Shown here piece by piece: positions 57,801 through 64,000 of a stretch of 64,000 bases of DNA. Numbering within the stretch: the stretch's first letter is position 1; every line of letters begins with the position of its first letter. The notes below the pieces were generated by a model that was not told where the DNA came from, searched no databases, and saw nothing but the letters and a program-made list of their open reading frames with translations. Position numbers and translations under genes: made by a program. Source of the stretch: Schaalia sp. ORNL0103 (GTDB lineage: Bacteria > Actinomycetota > Actinomycetes > Actinomycetales > Actinomycetaceae); the NCBI RefSeq assembly GCF_019429565.1, contig NZ_JAHXSA010000001.1, positions 558,001 through 622,000 of the forward strand, read 5' to 3'.

Positions 57801-60800
57801 GCGTGATCGAGTGATCGAGGTGGACGGCGTTGAGCAGGCCCTCGATGACCGGGTAGTCGTTGTGGATAGCCGAACCCAGGGCCGCGTAGATCGCGGGCCA
57901 GGCGGGGCCGAGGAGGGCGTCGGGTGCCCAGGCAGCCAGCTCGTAGCTCGCGGGAAGGGCCGCGCCCGTGGCCTCTGCGTGGTCGAAGCCCAGGGTGGGG
58001 GCCAGCGTGAAGGAGTAGTGCGCCTCGCCGAAGACGGACTTGGCAGAGGGAACCATGACCGGCAGAGCATCCACGGTGTCACCGGCGACGGACACGGAGG
58101 TCACGCCGGCGGTCGCCGCGAGCATCGCGTACATGTGCTGGGGCAGCTTGGCCTCGTCGATGACCGGGACCGCGCCGTCCTCGCCGGACAGAACCAGTGG
58201 GAAGACCAGCTCGCGCACCGCGTGCTTCTCGGCGCCGCGCGGGTCGTTGTCCCACGCGGTGTCGAGGTGGATGACCATGTCCACGCCGGTGTCGGTCGGG
58301 TTCAGGGACACGCGATCCTCGTCGAGGATGGAGGCCGGGTTCGTCATGAGGTGGCCGGTCCACGAGATGAAGGGGACCTTGCGCAGCCATTCCTCGCGGG
58401 TAGCGGCGGGCTTGCCGTTACCCAGGCGCGAGGCGACGGGCGTCGCGACGGCACCCGAGGCAGCAAGACGATCGGCTGCTGCGGCCTCGAAGCGGCCCAG
58501 GAGGGAAGCGACGGGCTCGTCAACACGGTCGATGCCGGCCACGGAGACGGGGCCGGGGATGATGCGGACCTGGTCGGCGGTGTAGCGCTCGTCCTGCGCC
58601 TGCCACAGGCAGTCCTGGCCCCACCAGCGGATGAGGTCGTCGTCCAGGATCGGGACGAAGGGCATCGGCTTGGGGTAGGAGCGGCACAGGGCCGGGAACC
58701 AGGCGGCGTCGATGGGGGTGACGTGCGTGGTCGCAGCGTTCGGGTTGGCGGCCATCAGGCGATCGGCGGCGGCGTGTGCGTCGGCCACGTCCTCGACGGT
58801 CGGGAACAGTGTTTCGACCTCGCCGTGATCCACGGGGGCCAGACGGGCCTCGACGCGCTGGAGGAGGTCGTGGTAGCGGATCTGCCACGTGGGATCGACC
58901 CACGGGTAGGACAGGTCGGCGAAACGGCGCACCCAGGCCTCGTAGGTCATCTCTTCGAGATCACCGAAGTAGGGCTTGGCCGTGTGGGAGAGGATCTCGA
59001 CGATCTCGTCCTTGCGGGCGCGCACCTGGGCGCCGTCGGAGCCGATCTCGGCGATGATGCGGGCGGCTGCGGCCGCCGCGTTCGAGACCTCGTGCATGTC
59101 GGCGCGCAGGTGCGACAGACCGGAGGTCATGCCGCCGCGGGTCACGCCCTCGCCGACCCAGCCGGCCATCTCGTCGTTGTCAGGCACACCGGGCGTGGCC
59201 ACGAGGAGTTCCTTGACTGCCTTGGTGGTGTGCGCTTCCTTCGTGGTCATCGCGGCGGTGCCCACGAGGACGCCGTCGACGGGCATCGGCGGGCGGCCGT
59301 AACGAGCCGACCAGTCGCCGGTGAGGAAGTCAGCGGCGCGCTCCGGCGTGCCGATGCCACCGCCCACGGTGAGGACGATGTTGGACTGGGCGCGCAGCTG
59401 GGCGTAGGTGGCCAGCAGAAGGTCGGACAGGTCCTCCCAGGAGTGGTGGCCGCCGGAGTGGCCGTCCTCGACCTGGACGATGACCTTGATCGGATCGGCC
59501 TCGCGAGCGATAGCGATGACCTTACGGATCTGGTCAACCGTGCCGGGCTTGAAGGCCACGTAGGGGAAGCCGTCGGCGCGCAGCTGCTCGATGAGAGCCA
59601 GGGCCTCGTCCTGTTCGGGGATACCCGCGGAGATGACGACGCCGTCGATGGGAGCGCCGGACGCGCGTGAACGCGACACGATGCGAGCCTGACCGAACTG
59701 GAGGTTCCACAGGTAGCGGTCCAGGAACATGGAGTTGAACTCGGCGGTGTGGCCGGGGCGCAGCTGGGCACGCAGGCCCGCCAGGTTCTCGTTGTAGACC
59801 TCTTCGGTGACCTGGCCACCGCCGGCCATTTCGGCCCAGAAGCCGGCGTTTGCGGCGGCCGCGACGATCTCGGGATCGACGGTCGTCGGCGTCATACCGG
59901 CCAGGAGGACGGGGGAGCGGCCGGTCAGGCGCGAGAAGGCGGTGTCAACGACGGTCTTGCCGTCGGGAAGGGTCACGAGGCTGGGACGCAGGTGCGACCA
60001 GTCGGTGCCGGGCTCGGGGGTCCAGCCGGGGGTTGCGGCTTTGTCGCGGTCGGAGGCGGTGCCTGCGGCGACGACGCCAACGCCGGTGCCCTCGACAAGG
60101 GCGCGGGTCATGCGAACCGTCGTGGCGCCCGGGCCCATGTCGATGATCCAGTTCGCGCCGGATTCGGCGGCTGCGCTGATCTGCGAGGGCCAGTCCACGG
60201 GCGTCGTGAGCACAGCGGCGCCCAGGGTGTGGGCCAGCTCGGCGTCGATACCGCACTGGGCGGCCCACTCGTCCACGAGGGCAAGAGCGTCGGCGAGCAT
60301 GGGGGAGTGGAAGGGCACGTACACCGGCAGGTATTCGCACACGGGGGTCAGCGGGCGGCCACCGCGCTCGTGGGCGTCGTGCGCTGCCTTGTCCTTGGCA
60401 GCGGCGCGCTCAATGGCCGCAACGAGGGACGCCAGGTCGTTTGGGGCACCCGACACAACGTGCGTGTCGGTGTCGTTGCGTAGAGCGATCGAGAGGGGAT
60501 GCGAGGTCGACGGCAGGGACTCGATGATGCGTCCGAGGAGCGCGTCGGACACGCCGCGCACGGAGACCATGTAGGTCGCGTCGCCGGCGTGCGGGGCGCG
60601 AGCGCGGCGCGTGATGCGAGCGGCAGCCGCGCCGATCAGACGAGCGAGCGCGAACACGGAGGCAGCACGGGCCTCGTCCCCGGCGATCCACGCACGGGCG
60701 ATCTCCACGCCGAGCACGCCCTGGGAGTGACCCTCAAACGCGGTGGGCGGGTTGGCGACGATGTTCAGGCCGGCGCGCGTCAGATCGATGAGCGCACCGA

Positions 60801-61101
60801 GCTGGGCGGCGACGATACCGGGAACCGACAGGGCGGCTTCGTCCGGGCCAGCCACGTCGCGGGTCACGGCCGCAGACTCGGGGGCGGCGGGCAGCTCGAA
60901 GGGCAGAGAAGCGACCGACTGGGTGGCCAGCGAGCGGCGCACGGGGGAGAGCACCTGGTCCGAGGCCTTGATGACGCCGGCGACGATCTCGGCGATCTCG
61001 GGATCGCGAGCAATCTCGTCAAGGGCGGCGCGCCACGGGGTGGCCTGACCGGCAAAGGTCAGCGCGTAGGGGGTCTCATTCAGAGAGGACACAAACGACA
61101 T
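51874..61101 (-). CDS. fas: Type I fatty acid synthase, single-chain
   Basis: Multifunctional enzyme making acyl-CoA from acetyl- and malonyl-CoA. Over 3075 residues it has, in order, an acetyltransferase (GHSQG, Ser126), an enoyl reductase (LLAGMTPTTVDPEIVAAAANAGFWAEMAGG, about 398), a hot-dog dehydratase (SGDYNPIHTSYAAAKVAGM, about 1205), a malonyl/palmitoyl transferase (AGHSLGEYDALAAYAE, Ser1416), an acyl carrier domain (LGLNSIDGAGEAD, Ser1823), a ketoreductase (VVTGMTPASIGGA, about 2110) and a ketosynthase (Cys2712 in PVGACATAAVS, then KHDTSTNANDPNESDLH and TLTGHAKGGA). This is the layout of mycobacterial/corynebacterial FAS-I. The ATG at 61101 has GAAGGAAAG upstream; an ATG 24 bases earlier is less likely. 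acpS follows, accD precedes. Confidence 0.97.
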   Translation of the reverse strand: MSFVSSLNETPYALTFAGQATPWRAALDEIARDPEIAEIVAGVIKASDQVLSPVRRSLATQSVASLPFELPAAPESAAVTRDVAGPDEAALSVPGIVAAQLGALIDLTRAGLNIVANPPTAFEGHSQGVLGVEIARAWIAGDEARAASVFALARLIGAAAARITRRARAPHAGDATYMVSVRGVSDALLGRIIESLPSTSHPLSIALRNDTDTHVVSGAPNDLASLVAAIERAAAKDKAAHDAHERGGRPLTPVCEYLPVYVPFHSPMLADALALVDEWAAQCGIDAELAHTLGAAVLTTPVDWPSQISAAAESGANWIIDMGPGATTVRMTRALVEGTGVGVVAAGTASDRDKAATPGWTPEPGTDWSHLRPSLVTLPDGKTVVDTAFSRLTGRSPVLLAGMTPTTVDPEIVAAAANAGFWAEMAGGGQVTEEVYNENLAGLRAQLRPGHTAEFNSMFLDRYLWNLQFGQARIVSRSRASGAPIDGVVISAGIPEQDEALALIEQLRADGFPYVAFKPGTVDQIRKVIAIAREADPIKVIVQVEDGHSGGHHSWEDLSDLLLATYAQLRAQSNIVLTVGGGIGTPERAADFLTGDWSARYGRPPMPVDGVLVGTAAMTTKEAHTTKAVKELLVATPGVPDNDEMAGWVGEGVTRGGMTSGLSHLRADMHEVSNAAAAAARIIAEIGSDGAQVRARKDEIVEILSHTAKPYFGDLEEMTYEAWVRRFADLSYPWVDPTWQIRYHDLLQRVEARLAPVDHGEVETLFPTVEDVADAHAAADRLMAANPNAATTHVTPIDAAWFPALCRSYPKPMPFVPILDDDLIRWWGQDCLWQAQDERYTADQVRIIPGPVSVAGIDRVDEPVASLLGRFEAAAADRLAASGAVATPVASRLGNGKPAATREEWLRKVPFISWTGHLMTNPASILDEDRVSLNPTDTGVDMVIHLDTAWDNDPRGAEKHAVRELVFPLVLSGEDGAVPVIDEAKLPQHMYAMLAATAGVTSVSVAGDTVDALPVMVPSAKSVFGEAHYSFTLAPTLGFDHAEATGAALPASYELAAWAPDALLGPAWPAIYAALGSAIHNDYPVIEGLLNAVHLDHSITLEYTPEQMLERGITTIDVTSHVAAVDESSSGRIVTVALELTSNGEYVGSTQERFAIRGRATGNRAPSEAKPFGGANVEVVDTPRSVLRRVNVKAPDDMTPFAIVSGDYNPIHTSYAAAKVAGMDAPLVHGMWLSATAQHAAEAVVAGQGGAQIAGWTYYMYGTVDLNDEVEITVERVGRVVGGGLSLEVTCRINKQVVSRASAYTFAPKVAYVYPGQGIQSAGMGLDERTKSKAVDEVWRRADAHTRSAMGFSILAIVRDNPTEIVARGVTYRHPEGVLNLTQFTQVALATLAIGQTARMREEGVLVPGAAFAGHSLGEYDALAAYAEVFPLEIVLDLVFQRGSTMHSLVPRDEKGRSNYRMGALRPNQFGIDDAHVVEYVESIAQASGEFLQIVNFNLAGQQYAVAGTVAGLKALEEDATKRAAEHGGKRPFMYVPGIDVPFHSTVLRSGVADFRTKLDERIPAEIDPAKLVGRYIPNLVARPFELTREFAQSILDVVPSDTVRELLETEGAWDAALANPGVLTRTLLIELLCWQFASPVRWIETQRVLLSTEEAAPGVAGLGVDQVIEVGLGAAPTLANLASRTLLAPEFALSRVDVFNVQRDEPRVYASDVAVIEDEEDEEATSVRVPPADTTQQRLGLPAAEAAPAPAPAAPTGGPSGADVADLPFTASSAIVALLALSAKIRIDEVGATDTTESLTNGVSSRRNQLLMDMSSELGLNSIDGAGEADVATLSATVDKAAKGYKPFGPVLAEAVKERTRKLFGAAGVKAGHIADRVTGTWQLGPGWAQHVTAEIVLGTREGASTRDGDLATLPLDAPTNAAGVDALIDAAVAAVAAREGIAVSLPSAGGASGGGVVDSAALDAYAASVTGEDGVLAKTARTILSELGLNAPAPTGEDSSDDARVIDAVAAELGSGWVDLVEPRFDAARAVLLDDRWASAREDVARYVAEGTIAEGASFVGTGRAVAEQASYWAERLRAEGDHDRAARLEQIAADARSSAEDLPYANDVAVVTGMTPASIGGAVVGGLLAGGATVIATSSSISASRLAFAKELYRTHAAGGAKLWLVPANLASYRDVDALVEWIGTEQTKSVGADVKVTKEALVPTLFYPFAAPRVSGTLADAGPASENQMRLLLWSVERSIAGLCAIGSDTHADHRLHVVLPGSPNRGIFGGDGAYAEAKASFDAIATRWAAEPIWGSRVSIAHPRIGWVRGTGLMGGNDPMVAAVESAGVRTWSTEEMAEQLLNLSSTEVRAQAATAPVDADLTGGLDSSIDLRALRAQAEAAIPAPPAEQPVATVSALPSPSQVAVPHVDPSQWGDTTASLADTVVIVGHGEVGPWGSARTRVQAELGIHTDGTVELTPAGVLELAWMTGLLTWSDTPVGGWYDKDDQLVPESEIFDRYRDEVVARSGVRFFHDDGPLHDGYTPESAMVFLDRDITFTVEDEAEARSYAEADPQFTVIEQTAFGEWQVTRKSGAQVRVPRRATLNRRIGGLFPTDFDPARWGIPASMLDSIDPIAVWNLVSAVDAFVSAGFSPAELLRVVHPATVASTQGTGFGGMRSMHKLFVDRFLGEDYPQDILQETLPNVVAAHTMQSYVGGYGSMINPVGACATAAVSIEEGLDKIKAGKADFVVAGAIDDIQVESIVGFGAMNATANSNELLARGISSRFVSRANDRRRGGFVEAQGGGTVLLTRASVALDMNLPVLAVVAHAQTFSDGAHTSIPAPGLGALAVARGGRDSVIARNLAELGVGIDDVAFVSKHDTSTNANDPNESDLHTRVGMALGRTPGNPLLVISQKTLTGHAKGGACVFQVGGIIDVFRTGLIPANVALDCVDDAMEKYGPLVWLRSPLNLSSRGPVRAAFATSLGFGHVSGFLALVNQAAFEAIVEREAGRERLEAWRAASDRRLRNGQRHIEMGMLGHAPLFTSVEGRRLPDDPAAGVAGDAHEVEAAILLDPNARLGEDGFYHLPEGK

Positions 61102-61145
61102 GTTCTTACTTTCCTTCGGGGACAATTCTTCTCAAACGACGCCGG

Positions 61146-62702
61146 TCACAGAGGGCCGTTATCGTGACGCTTGACGTGGGGTGCACGCTGGTCCTTCGTG
61201 GCCAGCAGGTGCAGGGAATCGATGATGGTCTGGCGGGTATCGGCGGGAGCGATGATGCCGTCGAGCTGTCCCGAGGACACGGAGACCTCGGGATTGACGG
61301 TCTCCTCCTCGTAGCGGGCCACAAGCTCGGCCTTCGTCTCCTCGAAGGTCCCGTTCTCGCGGGCGGCAGCAAGCTCGCGGCGGTACATGATCGACGCCGC
61401 GCCCTCCGCGCCCATGACGGCGATCTGAGCGTCGGGCCAAGCGAACGCCAGGTCCGCGCCGATCGACTTCGAACCCATGACGATGTAGGCGCCGCCGTAG
61501 GCCTTACGCAGGATGACGGTCACCATAGGCACGGTCGCGTTCGCGTAGGCGACGATTACCTTCGCGCCGCGGCGGATGATGCCCGCCTGCTCCTGCTCGG
61601 TGCCCGGACGGTAGCCGGGAACGTCCACGAAGGTGACGATCGGCAGGCCGAAGGCGTCGCAGAAACGCACGAAGCGGGCCGCCTTCTCCGAGGCATCCAC
61701 GTCGAGCGTGCCCGCGTCGTTCATCGGCTGGTTTGCCACGATGCCCACCGACTGGCCGTCCACGCACGCGAAACCGATCGTCACGTTGGGAGCGAACAGG
61801 TCCTGAATCTCCACGTACTCACCGTGGTCGACGAGCGAACGCACCACGTCGCGCACGTCGTAGGGCTGACGCACCGACGTCGGCACCAGGTCGGCGACCG
61901 CTCGGGCCGCAGCCTCGTCCTCGGGATTGGGAATGTATTCGTACTTGGGGGGAGCGACCTCACACGAGGAGGGCAGGTAGTCCAGCAGGGATCGCACGTA
62001 GTCGATCGCCTCTTCCTCGGTGTCGGCCATGTGGTGGGCGACGCCGGACTGGAAGTTGTGGATCGTCGCGCCGCCGAGCTCGTCGAGCGTCACCTTCTCG
62101 CCGGTCGTTGCAGCGACGACGTCCGGACCGGTCACGAACATGTGCGAGTTCTCGCGCGTCATGACGATAAAGTCGGTGAGGGCTGGCTGATACACGGCAC
62201 CACCGGCGCAGGGTCCCAGGATGATCGAAATCTGGGGAACCAGGCCCGAGGCCTCGCACGTCTTCTTGAAGATTCGGCCGTACTGGGCCAGGGCGACGAC
62301 GCCCTCCTGGATGCGGGCGCCGCCCGAATCCTGAATGCCAACGATCGGAATGCGCATGCGGATGCCCCGGTCGATCAGGTCGACGATCTTGTCGCCCTCG
62401 ACCTTGCCCAGGGTGCCACCGAGCACCGAGAAGTCCTGCGCGTAGGCGGCGACCATCCGCCCCTGCACGCGACCGTAACCGGCGGCCACAGCTGAACCGA
62501 TCCGACCTTCGCGCACAGAACCACCGATGAACTGACCGACCTCGTGCCACACGCCGTCGTCAAAGAACAGAGACAGACGCTCACGCGCCGTCAGCTTCTT
62601 TTTCGCGTGCTGGCGCTGGGCGGCCTTCTCCTCGGCGGCCTGAGCGATCGCGTCCTGGGCCTGAATGAACCCGTCACGCGTGAGCGGGCTGGGGGTGCTC
62701 AT
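61146..62702 (-). CDS. accD: Acyl-CoA carboxylase carboxyltransferase (beta) subunit
   Basis: Carboxyltransferase that moves CO2 from carboxybiotin to acetyl-CoA or propionyl-CoA, giving malonyl-CoA for FAS-I. The 518-residue protein has the N-terminal half with ARERLSLFFDDG, SGGARIQEGVVALAQYGRIF near residue 125, and the C-terminal half with FVDVPGYRPGTEQEQAGIIRRGAKVIVAYANATVPMVTVILRKAYGGAYIVMGSKSIGAD. Its ATG overlaps the stop codon of the biotin subunit (ATGA). Acetyl- and propionyl-CoA specificity cannot be separated from sequence by eye; the place next to fas favours malonyl-CoA supply. Confidence 0.94.
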   Translation of the reverse strand: MSTPSPLTRDGFIQAQDAIAQAAEEKAAQRQHAKKKLTARERLSLFFDDGVWHEVGQFIGGSVREGRIGSAVAAGYGRVQGRMVAAYAQDFSVLGGTLGKVEGDKIVDLIDRGIRMRIPIVGIQDSGGARIQEGVVALAQYGRIFKKTCEASGLVPQISIILGPCAGGAVYQPALTDFIVMTRENSHMFVTGPDVVAATTGEKVTLDELGGATIHNFQSGVAHHMADTEEEAIDYVRSLLDYLPSSCEVAPPKYEYIPNPEDEAAARAVADLVPTSVRQPYDVRDVVRSLVDHGEYVEIQDLFAPNVTIGFACVDGQSVGIVANQPMNDAGTLDVDASEKAARFVRFCDAFGLPIVTFVDVPGYRPGTEQEQAGIIRRGAKVIVAYANATVPMVTVILRKAYGGAYIVMGSKSIGADLAFAWPDAQIAVMGAEGAASIMYRRELAAARENGTFEETKAELVARYEEETVNPEVSVSSGQLDGIIAPADTRQTIIDSLHLLATKDQRAPHVKRHDNGPL

Positions 62703-64000
62703 TGTGCCTCCTCTTCAGTGGCGATGTGGGCGATGCGAGTCCCGGCGGTCACGGTGTCGCCCTGCTTGACCGACAGGGAGGTGACGGTGCCCGCACGCGG
62801 GGCCAGCAGCGGCTTTTCCATCTTCATGGCCTCAAGGACGGCTACGAGCTGGCCTTCCTCGACCTGGTCACCCTCGGATACGGCCAACGCAACGACGATC
62901 GCCTGCATGGGAGCGACAATGTCGCCGGGAGCGCCCTGGTGAGGGCCAGCCTGAACGGCGGAGGAACCCGCGCGACGCGAGGCCGAGCGCAGCGGCTGGG
63001 GCGGACGAGGGGCCGCGGCGGCAGGCGCGTTGAACATGCCGGCCGGCAGCGTCAGTGACACCCGGCGGCCATCCAGCTCGATGATGTAGGTCTGACGCGG
63101 CAGGTCGGCCGTCGACGAGGCCTCAGCGGGCACAGCCAGGTCCGAGTAGTCGTGCTGGGGCATGAACGTCGTCTCGAACCAGCGCGTGGAGACGTTGAAG
63201 CCGCCGACGCCGCAGAAGTCGGGATCGTTGATGATGTCCTGGTAGACGGGCACCGGGGTGGCCACGCCCTGCACCGAGAACTCGGCCAGCGCGCGGCGCG
63301 AACGGGCCAGGGCCTGCTCGCGATCCGCGCCCGTGACGATGATCTTGGCGATCATGGAATCGAAGGCGGTCTGCACGGAGTCGCCCTGATCGATGCCCAG
63401 CTCCAGACGGATGCCGGGGCCCAGGGGCCAGTGCACCTCATCCAGGCGGCCAGCCGTGGGGGTCAGGTCCTTCGACGGGTCCTCGGAGGTCACGCGGAAC
63501 TCGAAGGAGTGGCCGCGAGGCTCCGGGGGAGTGGTCAGCGGCAGTCCCTGCGCGATACGAATCTGCTCGCGCACCAGGTCGATGCCCGTGACTTCCTCGG
63601 ACACGGGGTGCTCGACCTGCAGGCGCGGGTTGACCTCGAGGAACCAGATGTTACCGTCGGGCTCGAGCAGGAACTCCACCGTGCCCACGCCCACGTAGTC
63701 AACGTGCTCGAACAGCGCGCGCGACGCGTTCACGAGCGTCTCGTGCGCACCCTCGGGCAGGAAGGGCGCTGGCGCCTCTTCGACCAGCTTCTGGTTGCGA
63801 CGCTGCACCGAGCAGTCACGCGTCGAGATGACGTGGAAGTTGCCGTGCGCGTCGCGCGCGGACTGCGTCTCGACGTGACGGGCGACCTCGACAAAACGCT
63901 CGACGAAGTGAGCGCCCAGGTCGGCGGCGTCCGTGTGACGCGCGAAGAACAGGTCGAGGTCCGCCTGCGAGCGGATAATGCTGATGCCTCGGCCGCCGCC
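62699..64000 (-). CDS. accA3: Acyl-CoA carboxylase biotin carboxylase/carrier (alpha) subunit, 5' end outside window
   Basis: Alpha subunit carrying biotin carboxylase and biotin carrier domains. The visible 433 residues begin in the ATP-grasp domain (GGRGISIIRSQADLDLFFARHTD) and include the catalytic RDCSVQRRNQK, VGVGTVEFLLEPDGNIWFLEVNPRLQVEHPVSEEVTGIDLV and, near the end, the biotin site LEAMKMEKP (Lys of A-M-K-M). The frame is open through base 64000, so the N terminus lies beyond the window; the ATG at 63808 is internal. Overlap with accD couples their translation. Confidence 0.95.
   Translation of the reverse strand, partial: GGGRGISIIRSQADLDLFFARHTDAADLGAHFVERFVEVARHVETQSARDAHGNFHVISTRDCSVQRRNQKLVEEAPAPFLPEGAHETLVNASRALFEHVDYVGVGTVEFLLEPDGNIWFLEVNPRLQVEHPVSEEVTGIDLVREQIRIAQGLPLTTPPEPRGHSFEFRVTSEDPSKDLTPTAGRLDEVHWPLGPGIRLELGIDQGDSVQTAFDSMIAKIIVTGADREQALARSRRALAEFSVQGVATPVPVYQDIINDPDFCGVGGFNVSTRWFETTFMPQHDYSDLAVPAEASSTADLPRQTYIIELDGRRVSLTLPAGMFNAPAAAAPRPPQPLRSASRRAGSSAVQAGPHQGAPGDIVAPMQAIVVALAVSEGDQVEEGQLVAVLEAMKMEKPLLAPRAGTVTSLSVKQGDTVTAGTRIAHIATEEEAQ

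Overview
This is a high-GC stretch of a Gram-positive actinobacterial chromosome. The gene set (single-chain type I fatty acid synthase with its own AcpS, GlgE glucan pathway genes, NucS mismatch endonuclease, a short L32, an LAxTG-anchored surface protein and many leaderless-looking starts) fits the Actinomycetaceae (Actinomyces/Schaalia type). That placement is inferred from gene content, not from a search.

Layout. 1-4250: end of the ATP synthase operon (atpA partial, atpG, atpD, atpC). 4270-11830: a DUF2550-like membrane protein, nucS, a winged-helix protein, nagA, a small zinc-ribbon-like protein, a membrane protein/lipoprotein pair, a cysteine-free thioredoxin-fold/TPR protein and a small membrane protein. 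11930-20250, minus strand: glgB, glgE, a small membrane protein, trpS and glgX. 20440-24520: etfB, etfA, a cysteine desulfurase and mnmA, packed almost without gaps, then tRNA-Leu and a peroxiredoxin. 25210-28860: an unknown single-pass membrane protein with a promoter set inside an inverted repeat, then a two-gene ABC exporter. 29030-31660: an LAKTG-anchored surface protein and a repeat-rich intergenic region, followed by two identical tRNA-Lys genes. 31990-42070: an MntR-like regulator, a HIT protein, leuS, a Nei-like glycosylase, a GNAT protein, cysE, cysK, a YigZ/IMPACT protein, rpmF and a cation/proton antiporter. 42100-43700: tRNA-Arg followed by a lower-GC accessory stretch with an orphan gene, 8-bp iterated repeats and an unannotated 47-residue membrane peptide. 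43700-48180: metF and metE, plus an orphan winged-helix regulator; two 21-codon Met/Cys-rich leader ORFs precede metF and the regulator. 48355-51410: ilvA, orn and an SSB preceded by three DnaA-box-like 9-mers exactly 30 bp apart. 51406-64000, minus strand: an acyl-CoA carboxylase biotin-carrier/biotin-carboxylase subunit (partial), its carboxyltransferase, the 3075-residue FAS-I and acpS, a complete malonyl-CoA-to-fatty-acid module.

Most of the window is ordinary core metabolism. The parts worth a second look are small: the two Met-Cys leader ORFs (the second has a leaderless promoter whose spacer is filled by a 19-bp palindrome and mutually exclusive hairpins downstream), the 47-residue basic membrane peptide with a possible antisense promoter next to tRNA-Arg, the promoter inverted repeats at 25224-25268 and 37890-37903, and the repeats at 31201-31588 and 42890-42921. 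All regulatory claims are read from sequence alone and none has been tested.
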